Assembly: GCF_000346465.2 (NCBI RefSeq)
Contig: NC_034013.1
Span: forward strand, 7,042,239-7,106,238
DNA: 64,000 bases
Direction of reading: 5' to 3'
Origin: Prunus persica
Lineage: Eukaryota > Streptophyta > Magnoliopsida > Rosales > Rosaceae
The notes beneath the pieces are model-generated. The model searched no databases. It was given only the letters and a program-made list of their open reading frames with translations, and was not told the origin of the DNA. The position numbers and the translations under genes were made by a program. Positions 39,851-54,329 of the stretch are shown one piece after another; within the stretch, counting starts at the first letter, position 1, and each line of letters starts with the position of its first letter.

Positions 39851-42800
39851 ACTTGGTTAACATCATAATACGGTGGGAGGAGTCATTTGGTGACTTTTAA
39901 GGGAAATCCAATGGCTAAAACTATTGAATACACAAATCACTCCATTTTAGAACGCACTTCGTACGAACCTAAATTGTCCAATTTCATGGACCAATCGAGA
40001 TCGGATTGAGGCCAAAACTTGGGAAACATCATAATATGATGGTTGGAGTCATTTGGTGACTTTTGAGTGAAATCCAATCTCTACAACTATGCAATACACC
40101 AACCACTCCGTTTAATAACAAACTTCGCACGAACCTGAATTGTCCAATTTCATGGACCAATCGATATAGGATTGAGTGCAAAACTTGGGGCACATCATAA
40201 AATGATGGGAGGAGTCATTTTCTGACTTTTGAGTGAAATCCAATGGCTAAAACTATGCAATACACTAACCACTCCATTTCAGAACGAACTCTGTACGAAC
40301 CAAAATTGTCCAATTTCCTGGACCACTCGATATTGGATTGAGTCCAAAACTTGGGGAACATCATAATACGATGGGAGGAGTCATTTGTAGGGTTTTGAGT
40401 GAAATTCAATCTCTACAACTATGCAATACACCAACCACTCCTTCCATAACGAACTTCGTACGAACCTGAATTGTCCAATTTCATGGACTAATCGATATCG
40501 GATTGAGTCCAAAACTTGGGGCACATCATAATATGATGGGAGGAGTCATTTGGTGAAGTTTGGGCGAAATCCAGTGGCTAAAACTATGTATTACACTGAC
40601 CACCCCATTTCAGAACGAACTTCGTACGAACCTGAATTGTCCAATTTTGTGGACCAATCGATATCGGATTGAATCCAAAACTTGGGGAACATCATAATAC
40701 GGTGGGAGGAGTCATTGGTGGCTTTGAGTGAAATCCAATATCTACAACTACGCAATACACCAACCACTCCATTTCATAACAAACTTCGTACGAACCTGAA
40801 TTGTCCAATTTCATGGACCAATCGATATTGGATTGAGTCCAAAACTTGGGGAACATTATAATATGGGGGGAGGGGTCATTTGGTGCCTTTTGAGTGAAAT
40901 CCAATGGCTAAAACCATGCAATACACGAACCACTCCATTTCATAACGAACTTCGTACGATCCTGAATTGTCCAATTTCCTGGACCAATCGATATCGGATT
41001 GAGTCCGAAACTTGGGGAACATCATAATATGATGGGAGGAGTCATGTGGTGCCTTTTGAGTGAAATCCAACGGCTAAGACTATGCAATACACAAACCACT
41101 CTATTTCAGAACGAACTTCGTACGAACCTGAGTTGTCCGATTTCATGGACCAATCGATATCAGATTGAGTCCAAAAGTTGGGGAACATCATAATATCATG
41201 GGAATAGTCATTTGGGGACTTTTGAGTGAAATCCAATGGGTAAAACTATGCAATACTCCAACCACTCCATTTCAGAAGGAACTTCGTACGAACTTGAATT
41301 GTCCAGTTTAACGGACCAATCGATATCGTATTGTGGCCAAAACTTGGGGAACATCATAATATGATGGTGGGAGTCATTTGGTGACTTTTGAGTGAAATCC
41401 AATCTCTACAACTATGCAATACACCAACCACTCCATTTCATAACAAACTTCGCACGAACCTGAATTGTCCAATTTCATGGACCAATCGGTATCGGATTGA
41501 GTCCAAAACTTGGGGCACATCATAATATGATGGTTGGAGTCATTTGGTGACTTTTGAGTGAAATCCAACGGCTAAAACTATGCAATACACAAACCACTCT
41601 ATTTCAGAACGAACTTCGTACGAACCTGAATTGTCCAATTTCATGCACCAATCGATATCGGATGGAGTCCGAAACTTGGGGAACATCATAATATGAGGGG
41701 AGGAGTCATTTGGTGTGTTTTGAGTGAAATCCAATGGTCAAAACTATGCAATACACCAACCACTCCATTTCATAACGAACTTCGTACGAACATGAATTGT
41801 ACAATTTCATGGACCAATCGTTATCGGGTTGAGCCCAAAACTTGGGGAACATCATAATATGATGGTTGGAGTCATTTGGTGACTTTTGGGTGAACTCCAG
41901 TCTCTATAACTATGCAATACACCAACCACTCCGTTTCATAACGAACTTCGCACGAACCTGAATTGTCCAATTTCGTGGACCAATCGTTATCGGGTTGAGC
42001 CCAAAACTTGGGGAACATCATAATATGATGGTTGGAGTCATTTGGTGACTTTTGAGTGAAATCCAATGGCAAAAACTATGCAATACACTAACCACTCCAC
42101 TTCAGAACGAACTCTGTACGAACCAAAATTGTCCAATTTCATGGACCAATCGATATTGGATTGAGTCCAGAACATGGGGAACATCATAATACGGTGGGAG
42201 GAGTCATTTGTAGGTTTTTGAGTGAAATCCAATCTCTATAACTATGCAATACACCAACCACTCCATTTCATAACGAACTTCGTACGAAACTGAATTGTCC
42301 CATTTCATGGACCAATCGATATCGGATTGAGTACAAAGCTTGGGGCACATCATAATATGATGGAAGGAGTCATTTGGTGAATTTTGGGAGAAATCCAATC
42401 GCTAAAACTATGCAATACACTAACCACTCCATTTCAGAACGAATTTCGTACGAACCTGAATTGTCCAATTTCGTGGACCAGTCGATATCGGATTGAGTCC
42501 AAAACTTGGGGAACATCATAATACGGTAAGTGGAGTCATTGGTGGCTTTTGAGTGAAATCCAACATCTACAACTATGCAACACACCAACTACTCCATTTC
42601 ATAACAAACTTCGTACGAACCTGAATTGTCCAATTTCATGGACCAATCGATATCGGATTGAGTCCAAAACTTGGGGAACATCATAATATGACGGGAGGAG
42701 TCATTTGCTGACTTTTGAGTGAAATTCAATGGCTAAAACGTTGCAATACAGTAACCACTCCATTTCAGAACGAACTTCGTACGAGCCTGAATTGTCCAAT

Positions 42801-43547
42801 TTCATGGATCAGTCGATAACGGATTGAGTCCGAAACTTGGGGAACATCACAATATGATGGGAGGAGTCATCTGGTTCCTTTTGAGTGAAATCCAATGGCT
42901 AAAACTATGCAATACACCAACCACTCCATTTCATAACGAACTTCGTAAGAACTTAAATTGTCCAATTAAATGGACCAATCGATATCGGATTGACTCCAAA
43001 CTCGGGGCACATCATAATATGATGGGAGGAGTCATTTGGTGAATTTTGAGTGAAATCCAATGGCCAAAACTATGCAATACACTAACCACTCCATTGCAGA
43101 ACGAACTTCGTACGAACCTGAATTGTCCAATTTCGTGGACCAACCGATATCGGATTGAGTCCAAAACTTGGGGAACATCATAATACGGTGGGAGGAGTCG
43201 TTGGCGGCTTTTGAGTGAAATCCAATATCTACAACTACGCAATACACCAACCACTCCATTTCATAACAAACTTCGTACGAACCTGAATTGTCCAATTTCA
43301 TGGACCAATCGATATCGGATTGAGTCCAAAACTTGGTTAACATCATAATACGATAGGAGGAGTCATTTGGTGACTTTTGAGTGAAATCCAATGGCTTAAA
43401 CTATGCAATACACTAATCACTCCATTTCAGTTGTCCAATTTGGTGGACCAATCGATATCGAATTGAGTCCAAAACTTGGGGAACATCATAATACGATGGG
43501 AGGAGTCATTTGGTGACTTTTGAGTAAAATCCAATGGCTAAAACTTT

Positions 43548-44303
43548 GCAATACACTAATCACTCCATTTCAGAACGAAGTTCGTACGAACCAGAACTGT
43601 CCAATCTCATGGACCAATCGATATCGGATTGAGTCCAAAACTTGGTTAACCTCATAATACGATGGGAAGAGTCATTTGGTGACTTTTGAGTCAAATCCAA
43701 TGGCTAAAACTATGCAATACACTAATCCGTCCATTTCAGAACGAAGTTCGTACGAACCTGAATTGTCCAATTTCATGGACCAATCGATATCGAATTGAGT
43801 CCAAAACCTGGTTAACACCATAATACGATGGGAGGAGTCATTTGGTGACTTTTGAGTGAAAACCAATGTCTAAAACTATGCAATATACAAATCACTCCAT
43901 TTCAGAACGAACTTCGTACGAACCTAAATTGTCCAAGTTGGTGGACCAATCGATATCGGATTGAGTCCAAAACTTGGGGAACATCATAATACGGTGGGAG
44001 GAGTCATTTGGTGGCTTTTGGGTGAAATCCAATCTCTACAACTATGCAATACACCAACCACTCCATTTCATAACGAACTTCATACGAACCTGAATTGTCC
44101 AATTTCATGGACCAATCGATATCGGATTGAGTCCAAAGCTTGGGGAACATCATAACACAGTGGGAGGGGCCATTTGGTGGGTTTTGAGTGAAACACAATC
44201 TCTACAACTATGCAATACACCAACCACTCCATTTCATAAAGAACTTTGTACGAACCTGAATTGTCCAATTTCATGGACCAATCGATATCGCATTGAGTCC
44301 AAA
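43548..44303 (+). repeat. Duplicated block, copy 2 with one extra monomer
   Basis: Partner of 39261-39850. The additional monomer lies at about 43908-44073 and has the TCTCTACAAC / TTTCATAACG haplotype, unlike the TGGCTAAAAC / TTTCAGAACG monomers before it. Confidence 0.82.
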
Positions 44304-47300
44304 ACTTGGGGAACAACATAATACGGTGGGAGGAGTCATTTGGTGGGTTTTGAGTGAAATCCAATCTCTACAACTATGCAATACACCAACTACTCCATTT
44401 CATAACGAACTTCGTACGAACCTGAATTGTCCAATTTCATGGACCAATCGATATCGGATTCAGTCCAAAACTTGGGGCACATCATAATATGATGGGAGGA
44501 GTCATTTGGTGAATTTTGAGTGAAATCCATTGGCTAAAACTATGCAATACACTAACCACTCCATTTCAGAACGAACTTCGTACGAACCTGAATTGTCCAA
44601 TTTCGTGGACCAATCGATATCGGATTGAGTCCAAAACTTGGGGAACATCATAATACGGTGGGAGGAGTCATCGGTGGCTTTCGAGTGAAATCCAATATCT
44701 ACAATTACGCAATACACCAACCACTCCATTTCATAACAAACTTCGTACGAACCTGAATTGTCCAATTTCATGGACCAATCGATATCGGATTCAGTCCAAA
44801 ACTTGGGGAACATCTTAATATGATGGGTGGAGTTATTTGGTGACTTTTGAGTGAATTTCAATGGCTAAAACTATGCAATACAATAACCACTCCATTTCAT
44901 AACGAACTTCGTACGAGCATGAATTGTCCAATTTCATGGACCAATCGAAATCCGATTGAGTCCAAAACTTCGGGAACATCATAGTACGGTGGGAGGAGTC
45001 ATTTGGTGGCGTTTGAGTGAAATCCAATGGCTAAAACTATGCAATACACTAACCACTCAATTTCAGAACGAACTTCGTACGAACCTGAATTGTCCAATTT
45101 CATGCACCAATCGATATCGGATTGAATCTGAAACTTGGGGAACATCACAATATGATGGCAGGTGTCATTTGGTGCGTTTTGAGTGAAATCCAATGACTAA
45201 AACTATGCAATACACCAACCACTCCATTTCATAACGAACTTCGTACGAACCTGAATTGTCCAATTTCCTGGACCAATCGATATCGGATTGAGTCCGAAAC
45301 TTGGGGAACATCATAATATGATGGGAGGAGTGATTTGGTGCCTTTGGAGTGAAATCCAATGGCCAAAACTATGCAATACACCAACCACTCCATTTCATAA
45401 CGAACTTCGTACGAACTAAATTGTGCAATTTCATGGACCAATCGATCTCGGATTGAGGCCAAAACTTGGGGAACATCATAATATCATGGTTGGAGTCATT
45501 TGGTGACTTTTGAGTGAAATCCAATCTCTACAACTATGCAATACACTAACCACTCCGTTTCATAACAAACTTCGCACGAACCTGAATTGTCCAATTTCAT
45601 GAACCAATCGATATCGGATTGAGTGCAAAAGTTGGGGCACATCATAATATGATGGGAGGAGTCATTTGCTGACTTTTGACAGAAATCCAATGGCTAAAAC
45701 TATGCAATACACTAACCACTCCATTTCAGAACGAACCTCGTACGAACCTAAATTGTCCAATTTCATGGACCAATCGATATCGGATCGAGTCCAAAACTTA
45801 GGGAACATCATAATACGGTAAGTGGAGTCATTGGTGGCTTTTGAGTGAAATCCAATATCTACAACTACGCAATACACCAACTACTCCATTTCATAACAAA
45901 CTTCGTACGAACCTGAATTGTCCAATTTCATGGACCAATCGAAATCGGATTGAGTCCAAAACTTGGGGAACATCATAATACGGTGGGAAGAGTCATTTGG
46001 TGGCTTTTGAGTGAAATCCAGTGGCTAAAACTATGCAATACACTAACCACTCAATTTCAGAACGAACTTCGTACGAACCTGAATTGTCCAATTTCATGGA
46101 CCAATCGATATCAGATTGAGTCCGAAACTTGGGGAACATCATAATATAATGGTTGGAGTAATTTGGTGACTTTTGAGTGAAATCCAACGGCCAAAACTAT
46201 GCAATACACCAACCACTCCATTTCATAACGAACTTCGTATAAACCTAAATTGTCCAATTTCATGGACCAATCGATATCGGATTGAGGCCAAAACTTGGGG
46301 AACATCATAATATGATGGTTGGAGTCATTTGGTGGATTTTGAGTGAAATTCAATCTCTACAACTATGCAATACACCAACCACTCCATTTGATGATGAACT
46401 TCGTACGAACCCGAATTGTCCAATGTCGTGGACCAATCGAAATATGATTGAGTCCAAAACTTGGGGAACATCATAATATGATGGGAGGAGTCATTTGGTG
46501 ACTTCTGAGTGAAATCCAATGGCAAAAACTATGCAATACACTAAACATTCCATTTCAGAATGAACTTCGTACGAACCTAAATTGTCCAATTTCATGGACC
46601 AGTCAATATCGGATTGAGTCCAAAAGTTGGGGAACATCATAATATGAAGGGAGGAGTCATCTGGTGCCTTTTGAGTGAAATCCAATGGCCAAAACAATGC
46701 AATACACCGACCACTCCATTTCATAACGAACTACGTACGAACCTGAATTGTCCAATTTCATGGACCAATCGATATCGGATTGAGGCCAAAACTTGGGGAA
46801 CATCATAACATGATGGGTAGGAGTCATTTGGTGACTTTTGAGTGAAATCCAATGGCTAAAACTATGCAATACACTAACCATTCCATTTCAGAATGAACTT
46901 CGTACGACCTGAATTTTCCAATTTCATGGACTAGTCGATATCGGATTGAGTCCGAAACTTGGGGAACATCATAATATGATGGCAGGAGTCATTTCGTCCC
47001 TTTTGAGTGAAATCCAATGGCCAAAGCTATGCAATCCACCAACCACTCCATTTCATAACGAACTTCGTACGAACCTGAATTGTCCAATTTCATGGACCAA
47101 TCGATATCAGATTGAGGCCAAAACTTGGGGAACATCATAATATGATGGTTGGAGTCATTTGGTGACTTTTGAGTGAAATCCAATCTCTACAACTATGCAA
47201 TACACCAACCACTCCATTTCATAACGAACTTCGGACGAACCTGAATTGTCCAATTTCATGGACCAATCGATATCAGACTAAGTCCAAAACTTGGGGCACA

Positions 47301-50286
47301 TCATAATATGATGGGAGGAGTCATTTGCTGACTTTTGAGTGAAATCCAATGGCAAAAATTATGCAATACACTAACCATTCCATTTTAGAACGAACTTCGT
47401 ACGAACCTGAATTGTCCAATTTCGCGGACCAATTGATATCGGATTGAGTCCAAAACTTGGGGAGCATCATAATACGGTGGGAGGAATCATTGGGTGGCTT
47501 TTGATTGAAATCCAATCTCTACAACTATGCAATACACCCACCGCTCCATTTCATAACGAACTTCGTACGAACCTGAATTGTCCAATTTTATGGACCAATC
47601 GGTATCGGATTGAGTCCAAAACTTAGGGATCATCATAATACGGTGGGAGGAGTCATTTGGTGGATTTGAGTGAAATCCAATCTGTACAACTATGTAACAC
47701 ACCAACCACTCCATTTCATAACGAACTTCGGACGAACCTGAATTGTCCAATTTCATGGACCAATCGATATCGGACTGAGTCCAAAACTTGGGGCACATCA
47801 TAATATGATGGGAGGAGTCATTTGCTGACTTTTGAGTGAAATCCAATGGCAAAAACTATGCAATACACTAACCATTCCATTTCAGAACGAACTTCGTACG
47901 AGCATGAATTGTCCAATTTCATGGACCAATCGATATCGGATTGAGTCCAAAACTTGGGGAACATCGTAATACGGTGGGAGGAGTCATTTGGTGCCTTTTG
48001 AGTGAAATCCAATCTCTACAACTGTGCAATACACCAAGCACTCCATTTCAAAACGAACTTCATGCGAACCTGAATTGTCCGATTTCATGGACCAATCGAT
48101 ATTGGATTGAGTCCAAAACTTGGGGAACATCATAATATGATGGGTGGAGTCATTTGGTGTCTTTTGAGTGAAATCCTATGGCTAAAACTATGCAATACAC
48201 CAACCACTCTATTTCAGAACGAACTTCGTACGAACCTGAATTATCCAATTTCATGGACCAATCGATATCGGAATGAGTCCAAAACTTGGGGCACATCATA
48301 ATATGATGGGAGGAGTCATTTGCTGACTATTGAGTGAAATCCAATGGCTAAAACTATGCAATACACTAACCACTCCTTTTCAGAACGAACTTCATACGAA
48401 CCTGAATTGTCCGATTTCGTGGACCAATTGATGTCGGATTGAGTCCGAAACTTGGGGAACATCATAATATTATGAGGGGAGTCATTTGGTGCCTTTTGAG
48501 TAAAATCCAATGGCCAAAACTATGCAATACACCAACCACTCCATTTCATAACGAACTTCGTACGAACCTGAATTGTCCAATTTCATGGACCAATCGATAT
48601 CGGATTGAGGCCAAAACTTGGGGAACATCATAATACGATAGTTGGAGTCATTTGGTGACTTTTGAGTGAAATCCAATCTCTACAACTATGCAATACACCA
48701 ACCACTCCATTTCATAACGAACTTCGTACGAACCTGAATTGTCTAATTTCACGGACCAATCAATACCGGATAGAGTCCAAAACTTGGGGAACATCATAAT
48801 ACGGTTGGAGGAGTCATTTGGCGGGTTTTGAGTGAAATCCAATCTCTGCAACTATGCAATACACCAACCACTCCATTTCATAATGAACTTCGTACGAACC
48901 TGAATTGTTCAATTTCATGAACAAATCGATATCGGATTGAGTCCAAAACATGGGGAACACCATAATATGGTGGGAGGAGTCATTTGGTGACTTTTGAGTG
49001 AAATCCAATGGCTAAAACTATGCAAGACACTAACCACTCCATTTTAGAACGAACTTTGTATGAACCTGAATTGTCCAATTTCATGGACGAATCGATATCG
49101 GATTGAGTCCAAAACTTCTGGAACTTGACAATACGGTGGGAGGAGTCATTTGGGGTCTTTTGAGTGAAATCCTATGTCTAAAACTATACAATACACCAAC
49201 CACTCCATTTCAGAACGAACTTCGTACGAACCTGAATTTTCCAATTTCATGGACCAATTGATATCGGATTGGGTCCAAAACTTGGGGAACAAAATAATAT
49301 GATGGGAGGAGTCATTTGGAGACTTTTGAGTGAATCCAATGGCTAAAACTATGCAATACACTAACCACTCCATTTCATAAAGAACTTCGTACGAGCCGGA
49401 ATTGTCCAATTTCATGGACCAATCGATATCGGATTGACTCCAAAACCTGGGGAACATCATAATATGATGGTTGGAGTCATTTGGTGACTTTTGAGTGAAA
49501 TTCAATCTCTACAACTATGCAACACACCAACCACTCCATTTCATAACGAACTTCGGATGAACCTGAATTGTCAAATTTCATGGACCAATCGATATCGGAC
49601 TGAGTCCAAAACTTGGGGCATATCATAATATGATGGGAGGAGTCATTTGCTGACTTTTGAGTGAAATCCAATGGCTAAAACTATATGCAATACACTAACC
49701 ACTCCATTTTAGAACGAACTTCGTACGAACCTGAATTGTCCGATTTCGTGGACCAATCGATATCGGATTGAGTCCAAAACTTGGGGAACATCATAATATT
49801 ATGGGAGGAGTCATTTGGTGTCTTTTGAGTGAAATCCAATGGTCAAAACTATGCAATACACCAACCACTCCATTTCATAACGAACTTCGGACGAACCTGA
49901 ATTGTCCAATTTCATGGACCAATCGATATCGGACTGAGTCCAAAACTTGGGGCACATCATAATATGATGGGAGGAGTCATTTGCTGAGTTTTGAGTGAAA
50001 TCCAATGGCAAAAACTATGCAATACACTAACCTCTCCATTTCAGAACGAACTTCGTATGAACCTGAATTGTCCAATTTCGCAGACCAATCGATATCAGAT
50101 TGAGTCCAAAACTTGGGGAACATCATAATACGGTGGGAGGAGTCATTTGGTGGCTTTTGAGTGAAATCCAATCTCTACAACTATGTAACACACCAACCAC
50201 TCCATTTCATAACGAACTTCGTACGAACGTGAATTGTCCAATTTTATGTATCAATCGTTATCGGATTGAGTCCAAAACTTGGGGAT

Positions 50287-52071
50287 CATCGTAATACGAT
50301 GGGAGGAGTCATTTGGTGCCTTTTGAGTGAAATGCAATCTCTACAACTGTGCAATAGACCAAGCACTCCATTTCATAACGAAATTCATGCGAACCTGAAT
50401 TGTCCGATTTCATGGACCAAACGATATTGGATTGAGTCCAAAACTTGGGGAACATCATAATATGATGGGAGGAGTCGTTTGGTGTCTTTTGAGTGAACTC
50501 CTATGGCTAAAACTATGCAATACACCAACCACTCTATTTCAGAACGAACTTCGTACGAACCTGAATTGTCCAATTTCATGGACCAATCGATATCGGATTG
50601 AGTCAAAAACTTGGGGCACATCATAATATGATGGGAGGAGTCATTTGCTGACTATTGAGTGAAATCCAATGGCTAAAACTATGTAATACACTAACCACTC
50701 CATTTCAGAACGAACTTCGTACGAACCTGAATTGTCCGATTTCATGGACCAATCGATATTGGATTGAGTCCGAAACTTGGGGAACATTATAATATTATGA
50801 GAGGAGTCATTTGGTGCCTTTTGAGTGAAATCCAATGGCCAAAACAATGCAATACATCAACCACTCCATTTCATAACGAACTTCGTACGAACCTGAATTG
50901 TCCAATTTCAGGGACCAATCGATATCGGTTTGAGTCCGAAACTTGGGGAACATCATAATACGATGGGAGGAGTCGTTTGGTGTCTTTTGAGTGAACTCCT
51001 ATGGCTAAAACTATGCAATACACCAACCAGTCTATTTCAGAACGAACTTCGTACGAACCTGAATTGTCCAATTTCATGGACCAATCGATATCGGATTGAG
51101 TCCAAAACTTGGGGCACATCATAATATGATGGGAGGAGTCATTTGCTGACTATTGAGTGAAATCCAATGGCTAAAACTATGCAATACACTAACCACTCCA
51201 TTTCAGAACGAACTTCGTACAAACCTGAATTGTCCGATTTCGTGGACCAATCGATATCGGATTGAGTCCGAAACTTGGGGAACATTATAATATTATGAGA
51301 GGAGTCATTTGGTGCCTTTTGAGTGAAATCCAGTGGCCAAAACTATGAAATACATCAACCACTCCATTTCATAACGAACTTCGTACGAACCTGAATTGTA
51401 CAATTTCATGGACCAATCGATATCGGATTGAGGCCAAAACTTGGGGAACATCATAATATGATGGTTGGAGTCATTTGGTGACTTTTGAGTGAAATCCAAT
51501 CTCTACAACTATGTAATACACCAACCACTCCATTTCATAACGAACTTCGGACGAACCTGAATTGTCCAATTTCATGGACCAATCGATATCGGACTGAGTC
51601 CAAAACTTGGGGCACATCATAATATGATGGGAGGAGTCATTTGCTGACTTTTGAGTGAAATCCAATGGCTAAAACTATGCAATACACTAACCACTCCGTT
51701 TCAGAACGAACTTCGTACGAACCTGAATTCTCCAATTTCTTGGACCAATCGATATCGGATTGAGTCCAAAACTTGGGGAACATCGTAATACGGTGGGAGG
51801 AGTCTTTTGGTGCCTTTTGAGTGAAATCCAATGTCTACAACTGTGCAATAGACCAAGCACTCTATTTCATAACGAAATTCATGCGAACCTGAATTGTCCG
51901 ATTTCATGGACCAAACGATATTGGATTGAGTCCAAAACTTGGGGAACATCATAATATGATGGGAGGAGTCGTTTGGTGTCTTTTGAGTGAACTCCTATGG
52001 CTAAAACTATGCAATACACCAACCACTCTATTTCAGAACGAACTTCGTACGAACCTGAATTGTCCAATTTC
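50287..52071 (+). repeat. Trimer (498 bp) and 9-mer (1494 bp) higher-order repeats
   Basis: Positions 50287-50577 recur at 51781-52071, offset 1494 bp = 9 x 166, with rare ACTGTGCAATAGACCAAGC, CGAAATTCATGCGAACC and CCAAACGATATTGG. Within this, the GGAGTCGTTTGGTGTC / GAACTCCTATGGC monomer occurs at about 50473, 50971 and 51967, and the TTTGCTGACTATTGAG monomer at about 50643 and 51141. The step is exactly 498 bp = 3 x 166. Relatives lie at 48,100-48,640. No indels have accumulated between the copies, which suggests recent amplification. Confidence 0.87.
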
Positions 52072-53920
52072 TTGGACCAATCGATATCGGATAGAGTCCA
52101 AACCGTGGGAAACATCATAATACGGTGGGAGGAGTCATTTGGTGGGTTTTGATTGAAATCCAATCTCTACAACTATGCAATACACCGACCACACTATTTC
52201 ATGACAAACTTCGTACGAACCTGAATTGTCCAATTTCATAGACCAATCGATATCGGATTGAGTCCAAAACTTGGGGAACATCATAATTTGATGGGAGGAG
52301 TCATTTGGTGACTTTTGAGTGAAATCCAATGGCTAAAACTATTCAATACAGCAACCACTCCATTTCAAAATAAACATCGTTCGAACTTGAATTGTCCAAT
52401 TTCATGGACCAATCGATATCGGATTGAGTCCAAAACGTGGGGAGCATCGTACTATGGTGGGTGGAGTCATTTGGTGGCTTTTGAGTGATATCCAATGGGA
52501 AAAAAGTATGTAATACACCAACCACTCCATTTGATAACGAACTTCGTACGAACCTGTGCTGTCCAATTTGTTGGACCAATCGATATCGGATTTAGTCCAA
52601 AACTTGGGGATCATCATAATACGGTGGGGTGAGTCATTTCGTGGGTTTTGAGTGAATTCCAATCTCTACAACTATGCAATACACCAACCACCCTATTTCA
52701 TAACGAACTTCGTGCGAACCTGAATTGTCCAATTTCATGGACCAATCGATATCGGATTGAGTCCAAAACTTGGGGAACATCATAATACGATGGGAGGAGT
52801 TATTTGGTGACTTTTGAGTGAAATCCAATGGCAAAAACTATGCAGTACACCAACCACTCTATTTCAGAACGAACTTCGTACGAACCTGAATTGTCCAATT
52901 TCATGGACCAATCAATATCGGATTGAGTCCAAAACTTGGGGAACATCATAATACGATGGCAGGAGTCATTTGATGACTTTTGAGTGAAATCCAATGGCTA
53001 AAACTATGCAATACACTAACCACGCCATTTCAGAACGAACTTCCTACGAACCTGAATTGTCCAATTTCATGGACCAATCGATATCGGATTGAGTCCAAAA
53101 CTTGGGGAATATCAGAATACGGTGGGAGGAGTCATTTGGAGGGTTTTGAGTGAAATCCAATCTCTACAACGATGCAATACACCAACCACTCCATTTCATG
53201 ACAAACTTCGTACGAACCTGAATTGTCCAATTTCACGGACCAATCGATATCGGATTGAGTCCAAAAATTAGGGAACAACATAATATGATGGTTGGAGTCA
53301 TTTGGTGACTTTTGGGTGAAATCCAATGGCTAAAACTATGCAATACACTAAACACTTCATTTCAGAACGAACTTCGTACGAACCTGAATTGTCCAATTTC
53401 ATGGACCAATCGATATCGGATAGAGACCAAACCCTGGGAAACATGATAATACGGTGGGAGGAGTCAATTGGTGGGTTTTGATTGAAATCCAATCTCTACA
53501 ACTATGCAATACACCAACCACTCCATTTCAGGGTGAACTTCGTACAAAGCTGAATTGTCCAATTTCATGAACCAATTGATATCGGATTGAGTCCAAAACT
53601 TGGGGAACATCATACTACAGTGGGAGGAATCACTTGGTGGATTTTGAGTGAAATTCAATCTCTAAAACTATGGAATACACCAACCACTCCATTTCGGAAA
53701 GAACTTCGTTGGAACCTGAATTGTCCAATTTCATGGACCAATCGATGTCGGATTTAGTTCAAAACTTGGGGAACAAGATAATACGGTGGGAGGAGTCATT
53801 TGGTGTCTTTTGACTGAAATCCTATCTCTACAACTATGCAAGACACCAACCACTACATTTCATAACGAACTTCGTACGAACCTGAATTGTCCAATTTCAT
53901 CGACCAAACGATATCGGATT

Positions 53921-53981
53921 CACCTCTTCGAGTGACAGGTGCGTAAATTTCGAGGACGAAATTTGTATAAGGGGGGTAGGT
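53921..53981 (+). pseudogene. 3' end of retrotransposon internal region: last pol codons and polypurine tract
   Basis: In the frame starting at 53922, the conceptual peptide contains RCVNFEDEICIRGVGCNDP and continues a short way into the LTR before a stop. I recognise an FEDEI..RG ending followed directly by TGTAATGACCC from the 3' end of the polyprotein of plant Ty3/gypsy elements, downstream of integrase. Everything upstream (gag, protease, reverse transcriptase, RNase H, most of integrase) is absent. The satellite abuts this codon stretch directly at GATATCGGATT, so the element is 5'-truncated. The fragment cannot encode a working product. Confidence 0.7.
53969..53980 (+). other. Polypurine tract
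   Basis: AAGGGGGGTAGG lies one base before the TGTAATGACCC start of the LTR, the usual place of the primer for plus-strand DNA synthesis. It fixes the element's orientation as +. Confidence 0.75.
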
Positions 53982-54240
53982 TGTAATGACCCAAACCTAA
54001 AATTCATATTTAATGAGTAATTTATTATGCGGAAAGACAATTTTGCCCTTTGACTAAATTATGAACTCAAAGTTGACTTTTTGACCGAAAAGGAATTTGA
54101 CAATTCCACATACACCGTTGCGTAGAGCACGACGACACGAGTTCATAGACACGAAGTGAGCTCGAATCGGAGTTTTAACAAAGAAAATACGATTAAAATA
54201 TCACGAGGGGAAAAATGGTAAATTGGAAAATCAGAATTTT

Positions 54241-54247
54241 TATATAA
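54241..54247 (+). promoter_or_regulatory. TATA box of the 3' LTR
   Basis: TATATAA about 260 bp into the LTR, five bases before a pyrimidine tract. In a 3' LTR this promoter would fire outwards, towards the satellite array at 56181. Read-through transcription is possible but not shown. Confidence 0.6.
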
Positions 54248-54251
54248 CGTC

Positions 54252-54329
54252 ACCTCTCTCTCTCTCTTTCTCTCTCCTCGAGCCCTCCTCCCTCTCTGTT
54301 TTCTTTCTCTCCCTCCCGTCGCCCTCCAC
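54252..54329 (+). repeat. C/T-rich leader tract of the LTR
   Basis: About 78 bp made almost only of C and T, starting CCTCTCTCTCTCTC and ending CCGTCGCCCTCC, broken by CTCGAGCCC and CTGTTTTC. Pyrimidine-rich leaders just after the TATA box are common in plant genes and in LTRs of this type. Confidence 0.7.

Larger units (their letters stand above)
38034..53920 (+). repeat. 166-bp satellite array, segment 4
   Basis: About 96 head-to-tail monomers in the same orientation and in phase with the array left of the solo LTR. Near 38.1-38.7 kb two monomers share GTACGAAGCTG and the one-base-short GGACCATCGATATC with a monomer at about 35240 on the other side of the LTR. This shows that the LTR split one local array. 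A 23-bp deletion at 43429 removes the whole CENP-B-like motif from one monomer. From 47.5 kb to 52 kb 498-bp units are frequent. The segment ends abruptly at GATATCGGATT where the retrotransposon fragment begins. Confidence 0.97.

Noticed and set aside
54252..54329. An independent CT microsatellite
   Set aside because: It is imperfect, lies just after the TATA box and belongs to the LTR leader.
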